Assembly: GCF_003470205.1 (NCBI RefSeq)
Contig: NZ_QWKP01000223.1
Coordinates: 62,001-126,000, forward strand
Direction: 5' to 3'
Length of the DNA stretch: 64,000 bases
Source of the DNA: Cellulomonas rhizosphaerae
GTDB taxonomy: Bacteria > Actinomycetota > Actinomycetes > Actinomycetales > Cellulomonadaceae
The translations under genes and the position numbers were made by a program. The notes beneath the pieces are model-generated. The model made no database searches. It was not told the DNA's origin and saw only the letters and a list, made by a program, of their open reading frames with translations. Positions 58,789 to 64,000 of this stretch are shown one piece after another. Every line of letters starts with the position of its first letter. Position 1 is the stretch's first letter.

Positions 58789-61700
58789 TCAGCGCACCCG
58801 GACCTTGTGGGTCGCGGTCACGCGGAGGTAGGACGAGGAGCCCTCGTAGGTCGCGGTGACCGTGGCCGACCTCGACAGCTTCGGCAGCGTCACGGAGACG
58901 CGGCCGTTCGCGACGGTCTTGGTCGCAACCTTCTTGCCGTTGACCTTGACCGTCACCTTGCCGGTCGGGGTCGTGGCCCCACGGACGGTCACCGTGACGA
59001 CCGGACGCGCGTTCTTCTTCACGGTCCACGACTTCGCGGTGATCGCGACCCTCGGCTTGGCCTTGGCCACGGTCACGGAGGCGGCCGACGAGGAGGACCC
59101 CGCGACCGTCGTCGTGCCCGCGTACACCGCCGTGAGCGCGTGCTTGCCGACCGCGAGCGTGCGCGGCAGCGTCACCGTGACCTTGCCGGACGCGAGGCGA
59201 CCGGTGGCGATCGTCTTCCCGCCGTCGCGGATCGAGACCGTCCCGGACGCCGCCCCGGTCACGGTGACGGTCGCCTTCGCGGCGGAGCCGTACGCGACCT
59301 TCGTCGGCGCGATGCGCAGCGCCGTCCGGCTCGTCGCCTTCGCGACCGTGACGGAGACCGCGGCCGACGACGACCCCGACCAGTCCTCGGCCGACGAGAC
59401 GAACGTGGCCGTCAGCGCGTGCGTGCCGACGCCGAGCGCGAGGCTTGTCGTGGCCCGGCCCGCGGTGACCGCGGCGGTACTGAGGACGCGGGTGCCGTCG
59501 CGGAACGTGACCGTGCCCGTGGCGGCCGGGGTCACTGTCGCCGTGAGCGTCTGCTTCGACCCGTAGGTCAGCGCGCCGGTGACGGCCAGGCCGGTCGACG
59601 TGGCCACGGCACCGAACACGTGGGCCTTGCTGCCGAGGCGCAGGAAGACCGTCTCGCCGGTCGCGTCGAGCACGCCGTCGTTGTCCGTGATCGCGTACAC
59701 CTGGCCGTCGATGCCGATCGTCAGGCCCTCGAGCTTCTCCTGCGTCCAGCCCGCGGTGCCCCGCAGGTCGGGCAGCACGTCGTGCGCGAGCTTCTTGGTC
59801 AGCGGTGCGACCGCGCCGGGCGCCGGGTCAGCCGGCACGTCGACCGTGTAGATGCGCTTGACCTGGGCGTTCGGGCCGTTGAGCTTGTCGCGCTCGATGA
59901 CCGCCAGGGTGTCGGCGTCGACCGCGACGACCTCGGAGAGGCCGAGCCAGTCGCCCGTCGTGCTCGTCGTCTCGAGCGGGTAGGCGAACCAGGCCCACGC
60001 CTGGGTCGCGACGTCGTACCGGCCCAGGCGCGCGGAGCCCGCGAGGCCGCCCGGGTCCGTGGACAGGCCACGCTGCAGCGCGACCCAGACGTGCTCGCCG
60101 GACGCGTCGTCGACGGTGGTGACGCCCTCGATGCCCCACTTGTCGAGGCCGGCAGCGACCTCGGCGGGAAGGGACACGTGCTCGAGCACCTCGCCGGCCG
60201 CGGAGGTCCGGACCAGCTGGTTGGCCGCTCCGGTCGCCCCCTCGACACCCAGCCAGAAGCCGCCCGCGGGACGGGACGCGATGCCTTCGACGTCGAGCGT
60301 GACGCCCGCGCCGGCCTCGGTGACCCGCACCGCACGGTCGACGACCGCCGGCGTGGAGCTCACGTCGAGCGAGAGCAGGCGCGTGTCGGTGTAGGCCGCG
60401 TCGGTGGCGGACCACAGGTGCGTCGGGTCGCTCCGGTCCGGCGTCAGGGCGCCGAGCGCGCCCCAGCCGATCGGGTTGCCGGCGCTGTCGTCGGCCGAGA
60501 CGACCGACGGGAACGTGGCCGGCGCGTCGGCGTACGCGGCGCCGCGACCGAAGACCGAGACCGACGAGCGCACGTTCTTGGCCGCGTCGTCGGTCTCGCT
60601 CGAGACCAGCAGCAGGTCACGCGAGGGGATCGGCAGGATGCCCTCGGGGCCGTTCGTCGTGGCCAGGACCTGCACGAACGCCGGGTTCAGCGCGTCGCTC
60701 ACGTCGTACACGGCCACGAAGTTGGACCGCTCTGAGCCGACGAACGCGTACGGCGTGCCGCCGAGGGTCGCGACGGCGAGGCCCTCGATCTCCACGCCCT
60801 TCTTTGCGGCGCGGTCCTCGGAGTGCAGGCCTGTGCGCACGGCGAGGCGCTCGGGCGTGTTCCCCGCGTCCCAGACCGGCAGCCCGGTCGTCGTGTCGAA
60901 GACGGACCAGCCGCGCGTGCCGCCCTTCCAGTCGCCCTCGTTCGCCGTCGCGATGTGGGTCGCGTCGAGCCAGGCGACCGCGTCAGGCTCGCGCGGGGTG
61001 GCCGGGATGGACCCGGTCTGGTTGATCACGCCGTCCTTGGCCACGTCGATGCCGCTGACCGCGACCGACCCGGCGCTGAACACCTTGGTCACCGCACCCG
61101 ACGCGATGTCGATGAGCGCGACGCCGTTGTTCTCCTGCAGCGTCAGCGCGACCGTCGAGCCCGTCGGGTCGATCGCCACGTACTCGGGCTCGGGGTCCGA
61201 GGGGGTGTCGACGCCCGCGAGCGCGGCCTCGGTCAGGTCGACCTTGCGCAGCTCCCAGTCCGCCGGTGAGTTCTTGGAGGGCAGGTCGAGGAGCTGGACG
61301 AAGCCGCCCGGCGCCTGGGGCAGGTCGCCCTTCTTGCCGCCGGTCGGCTTGAACTCCTCGTCGCGCTGGTTCTCGATGGCGATCGCGGCGTGCGTCTTGT
61401 CGGGCGAGAGCACGATCGAGTCGGGCTGACCGCCGAGGTCGAACCGGCGGACCACGCCGTGGGTGGCCAGGTCGACCACGACGAGCTTGCCGCTGGGCTC
61501 CGTGAAGGTCTCGGACGTGTCCACGACGACGAGCACGTACCCGCCGACGACGGCGACCGAGGTCGGCTCCGCCTGCGCGCCGACCTTCAGGTCCGCGGCA
61601 AGGTCCAGCGTGCCCTTCCCGACGGGGTTCGCCGGGTCGGTGATATCCACGAAGCCGATCCGGCGCGCGAGCGCATCGGTGTGGATGAACGTCTTTCCGT

Positions 61701-61968
61701 CCTCGCTGACCGCGGAGATCTCGGCGACCGTGGGGTCGGCGGCTGCCGCGGTCGCGGGGCGGTTGAGGTAGACGGGGTAGGTCGCCAGGCGGTGGAACGT
61801 CTGGTCGGCGGCCGGCGCGGTCCAGCCCGCGGCGGACCACCCGGGGGTGGGTGCGTCGGCGGCGTGCGCGACGAGCGCACCGCCGAGGGTCGAGACCGCG
61901 GCGACGGCGAGCGTCGTCGTCACGGCGGTCAGGGTGCGGCCGCGACGACGCGGGGGCACAGGCAGCAT
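58789..61968 (-). CDS. Secreted esterase/phytase-like beta-propeller protein with Ig-like repeats
   Basis: 1059-residue exported protein. The signal peptide (RRRGRTLTAVTTTLAVAAVSTLGGALVAHAADA) ends near residue 37. Residues about 40-500 form a repetitive propeller (AEISAVSEDGKTFIHTDALARRIGFVDI, QPDSIVLSPDKTHAAIAIEN, VEIEGLAVATLGGTPYAFVGSER). Residues about 500-790 carry an esterase-like/phytase-like segment (GVTLDVEGIASRPAGGFWLGVEGA, WGIEGVTTVDDASGEHVWVALQRG, KLEGLTIGIDGQVYAITDNDG). Three Ig-like repeats of about 80 residues follow (starting ALTYGSKQTLTATV, LRIAPTKVAYGSAAKATVTV and ITAKSWTVKKNARPVVTVTV). It has no cell-wall anchor. Substrate unknown; phosphoesters are possible. Confidence 0.82.
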   Translation of the reverse strand: MLPVPPRRRGRTLTAVTTTLAVAAVSTLGGALVAHAADAPTPGWSAAGWTAPAADQTFHRLATYPVYLNRPATAAAADPTVAEISAVSEDGKTFIHTDALARRIGFVDITDPANPVGKGTLDLAADLKVGAQAEPTSVAVVGGYVLVVVDTSETFTEPSGKLVVVDLATHGVVRRFDLGGQPDSIVLSPDKTHAAIAIENQRDEEFKPTGGKKGDLPQAPGGFVQLLDLPSKNSPADWELRKVDLTEAALAGVDTPSDPEPEYVAIDPTGSTVALTLQENNGVALIDIASGAVTKVFSAGSVAVSGIDVAKDGVINQTGSIPATPREPDAVAWLDATHIATANEGDWKGGTRGWSVFDTTTGLPVWDAGNTPERLAVRTGLHSEDRAAKKGVEIEGLAVATLGGTPYAFVGSERSNFVAVYDVSDALNPAFVQVLATTNGPEGILPIPSRDLLLVSSETDDAAKNVRSSVSVFGRGAAYADAPATFPSVVSADDSAGNPIGWGALGALTPDRSDPTHLWSATDAAYTDTRLLSLDVSSTPAVVDRAVRVTEAGAGVTLDVEGIASRPAGGFWLGVEGATGAANQLVRTSAAGEVLEHVSLPAEVAAGLDKWGIEGVTTVDDASGEHVWVALQRGLSTDPGGLAGSARLGRYDVATQAWAWFAYPLETTSTTGDWLGLSEVVAVDADTLAVIERDKLNGPNAQVKRIYTVDVPADPAPGAVAPLTKKLAHDVLPDLRGTAGWTQEKLEGLTIGIDGQVYAITDNDGVLDATGETVFLRLGSKAHVFGAVATSTGLAVTGALTYGSKQTLTATVTPAATGTVTFRDGTRVLSTAAVTAGRATTSLALGVGTHALTATFVSSAEDWSGSSSAAVSVTVAKATSRTALRIAPTKVAYGSAAKATVTVTGAASGTVSIRDGGKTIATGRLASGKVTVTLPRTLAVGKHALTAVYAGTTTVAGSSSSAASVTVAKAKPRVAITAKSWTVKKNARPVVTVTVRGATTPTGKVTVKVNGKKVATKTVANGRVSVTLPKLSRSATVTATYEGSSSYLRVTATHKVRVR

Positions 61969-62097
61969 CGAGTTCCTCCAGGTGACGGGGGTGTCGGTCG
62001 AGGTTCTCGGCCCGCGGTGTCGTCGGGCGGAAGTCCGGCGGAAGAGCGGGTGAACACCGGCGGTCGAGCCGACTTCCCAGACGCGACATAAACGCGA

Positions 62098-62118
62098 TAT
62101 ATTCGGTGCCGAACATTC
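62098..62118 (+). promoter_or_regulatory. PadR-gene promoter and candidate operator
   Basis: TATATT (62098-62103) is a -10-like hexamer. It overlaps TTCGGTGCCGAA (62102-62113, 5-bp arms) and an ATAT-N10-ACAT arrangement (62099-62116) resembling PadR boxes. It lies between the divergent secreted-protein and padR-type genes. This suggests autoregulation and possibly control of the divergent gene. Confidence 0.5.
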
Positions 62119-62135
62119 GAGATCGAGGAGGAGAC

Positions 62136-62792
62136 GTGGCCCGCACCCGCACCAACCCGTTGGCGCTCGCCGTCCTCGCGCTCCTCTGGGAACGCCCGAT
62201 GCATCCGTACGAGATGTCGATGACGCTGCGCGAGCGGCGCAAGGACGAGTCCGTCCGGCTCAACTTCGGCTCGCTCTACTCGGTGGTCGACTCGCTCGTG
62301 AAGCACGGGCTCATCGAGGCGGCCTCCACCGAGCGCGAGGGGAACCGCCCGCAGCGCACGATCTACCGGATCACCGACGCGGGGGCGACCGAGGCGGTCG
62401 ACTGGATGAGCGACCTGGTGCGCACCCCGGTCAAGGAGTTCCCGCAGTTCGAGGCCGCGCTCTCGTTCCTCCCGCTGCTGCCCCCCGACGACGTGGCCCG
62501 GCTGCTCCGCCTGCGGCGCGCGACGCTGGACCGGGACATCACGGTGCTCGCCACCACGGTCGACGCCGCGACCGCCCAGGGCCTCCCGGCGATATTCGCG
62601 ATCGAGGCCGCCTACGAGCTGGCCATGCTGCGCGCCGAGCTGGCGTTCGTGGACGGGCTCGCCGCCGCCATCGCCGACGGCACCCTCGGCGGCGTCGACA
62701 TGTGGCGCACGTTCCACGCGCGCTCGACCGACGGCCGCATCGATCCCGACGAGCTCGCCGCGGCCATCGCCCCCTACCTGGAGGGCGGCTGA
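62136..62792 (+). CDS. PadR-family transcriptional regulator
   Basis: 218-residue PadR repressor: winged HTH NPLALAVLALLWERPMHPYEMSMTLRERRKDESVRLNFGSLYSVVDSLVKHGLIEAASTEREGNRPQRTIYRITDAG (residues about 5-85) and a Vir-type C-terminal helical dimer domain. RLNFGSLYSVVDSLVKHG is the usual recognition region. GTG 62136 follows GAGGAGGAG. The ABC ATPase gene is downstream, so it probably controls an exporter, as many PadR proteins do. It is divergent from the secreted protein gene. Confidence 0.9.
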   Translation: MARTRTNPLALAVLALLWERPMHPYEMSMTLRERRKDESVRLNFGSLYSVVDSLVKHGLIEAASTEREGNRPQRTIYRITDAGATEAVDWMSDLVRTPVKEFPQFEAALSFLPLLPPDDVARLLRLRRATLDRDITVLATTVDAATAQGLPAIFAIEAAYELAMLRAELAFVDGLAAAIADGTLGGVDMWRTFHARSTDGRIDPDELAAAIAPYLEGG

Positions 62793-62827
62793 CCCCACAC
62801 GTCCCGGGCAGGTCCCGGGCACAAGAC

Positions 62828-62855
62828 CGGCCCAGGTGCGGCAACACCCGGGCCG
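62828..62855 (+). terminator. Hairpin between padR-type and ABC genes
   Basis: CGGCCC (62828-62833) with GGGCCG (62850-62855) and GGTG (62835-62838) with CACC (62845-62848) form a 10-bp stem with one A-C mismatch and a 6-nt loop. It may end padR-only transcripts, so the ABC genes could also be read separately. Confidence 0.5.
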
Positions 62856-62978
62856 ATCGACGACGAACCGACCGGGTTCCCCCGTGCGATCCGCTGCACG
62901 CTCAGCATAGGTGGGCCCCGGTCGTCACCCCCTCCCGTCCGGGAGAGGGCGAGAAGCGACCCGAGAAGGCGATCACCC

Positions 62979-63982
<1,004 letters not shown>

Positions 63983-63986
<4 letters not shown>

Positions 63987-64000
63987 GCGCCACGTTCGCC
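63983..64000 (+). CDS. Start of the following gene, probably the ABC permease (truncated by window end)
   Basis: ATG 63983 overlaps the ATPase stop (ATGA) and reads MSATFA before the window ends. Position and coupling are those of the ABC-2 permease partner, but six residues cannot prove it. Confidence 0.5.

Overview
The window is about 70% GC with strongly GC-biased third codon positions, many GTG starts and dense head-to-tail packing through 1- or 4-nt stop/start overlaps. The gene content (EF-G2, MoeZ-type E1-rhodanese, DUF6457, SlpD-type S33 peptidase, WXG100/FtsK type VII genes) points to a high-GC Actinomycetota chromosome, most likely a Cellulomonas-like member of the Micrococcales. 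The genus is an inference. No tRNA, rRNA, transposase, integrase or CRISPR array was seen.

Layout. 1-5.7 kb: end of a TM0106-type nuclease-helicase, an FKBP lipoprotein, EF-G2, a YciO/Sua5 protein, a family-5 uracil-DNA glycosylase and a VOC protein. 5.7-11.3 kb: envelope and secreted functions (LppU-like membrane protein, Ddn-like oxidoreductase, GlpF-type channel, two secreted HNH proteins, M50-like peptidase, LmeA-like protein). 11.4-23.7 kb: SbcC-SbcD, a STAS protein, YbaK, a secreted S33 peptidase, the DEAH helicase HrpA and a mucin-like membrane protein. 23.7-27.5 kb: a DrrAB-type ABC exporter divergent from a coiled-coil TetR regulator across a perfect 19-bp palindrome, then the Tag glycosylase.

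27.9-31.7 kb: a 47-nt hairpin element, then a SAM riboswitch controlling metF-metE, closed by a strong terminator. 31.7-35 kb: MFS transporter, MalY/PatB aminotransferase, NUDIX hydrolase, orphan LuxR-type HTH protein. 35.3-40.1 kb: gcvP-gcvT-gcvH (leftward) behind a tandem glycine riboswitch. 40.2-47.9 kb: a leftward type VII secretion-like operon with an FHA-FtsK ATPase, two WXG100-like proteins, a 489-aa probable secreted substrate, an unknown protein and a frameshifted membrane protein. 48-53.9 kb: a nearly complete molybdenum cofactor set in converging operons (moaB-moaE-moaA against moaD-DUF6457-mobA-moaC-moeA, with moeZ). 54-64 kb: zf-TFIIB protein, aminotransferase, TetR/DHA2 efflux pair, LMW tyrosine phosphatase, GNAT protein, a large secreted phytase-esterase-like protein with Ig-like repeats, and a PadR-ABC transporter unit running off the end.

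Several rightward genes have a TANNNT hexamer 6-7 nt before the start codon and no Shine-Dalgarno sequence, the signature of leaderless transcripts. The points most worth follow-up are the type VII-like operon and its substrate, a 14-codon leader ORF joining the SAM riboswitch to metF, the TetR coiled-coil fusion with its operator, and the 47-nt hairpin.
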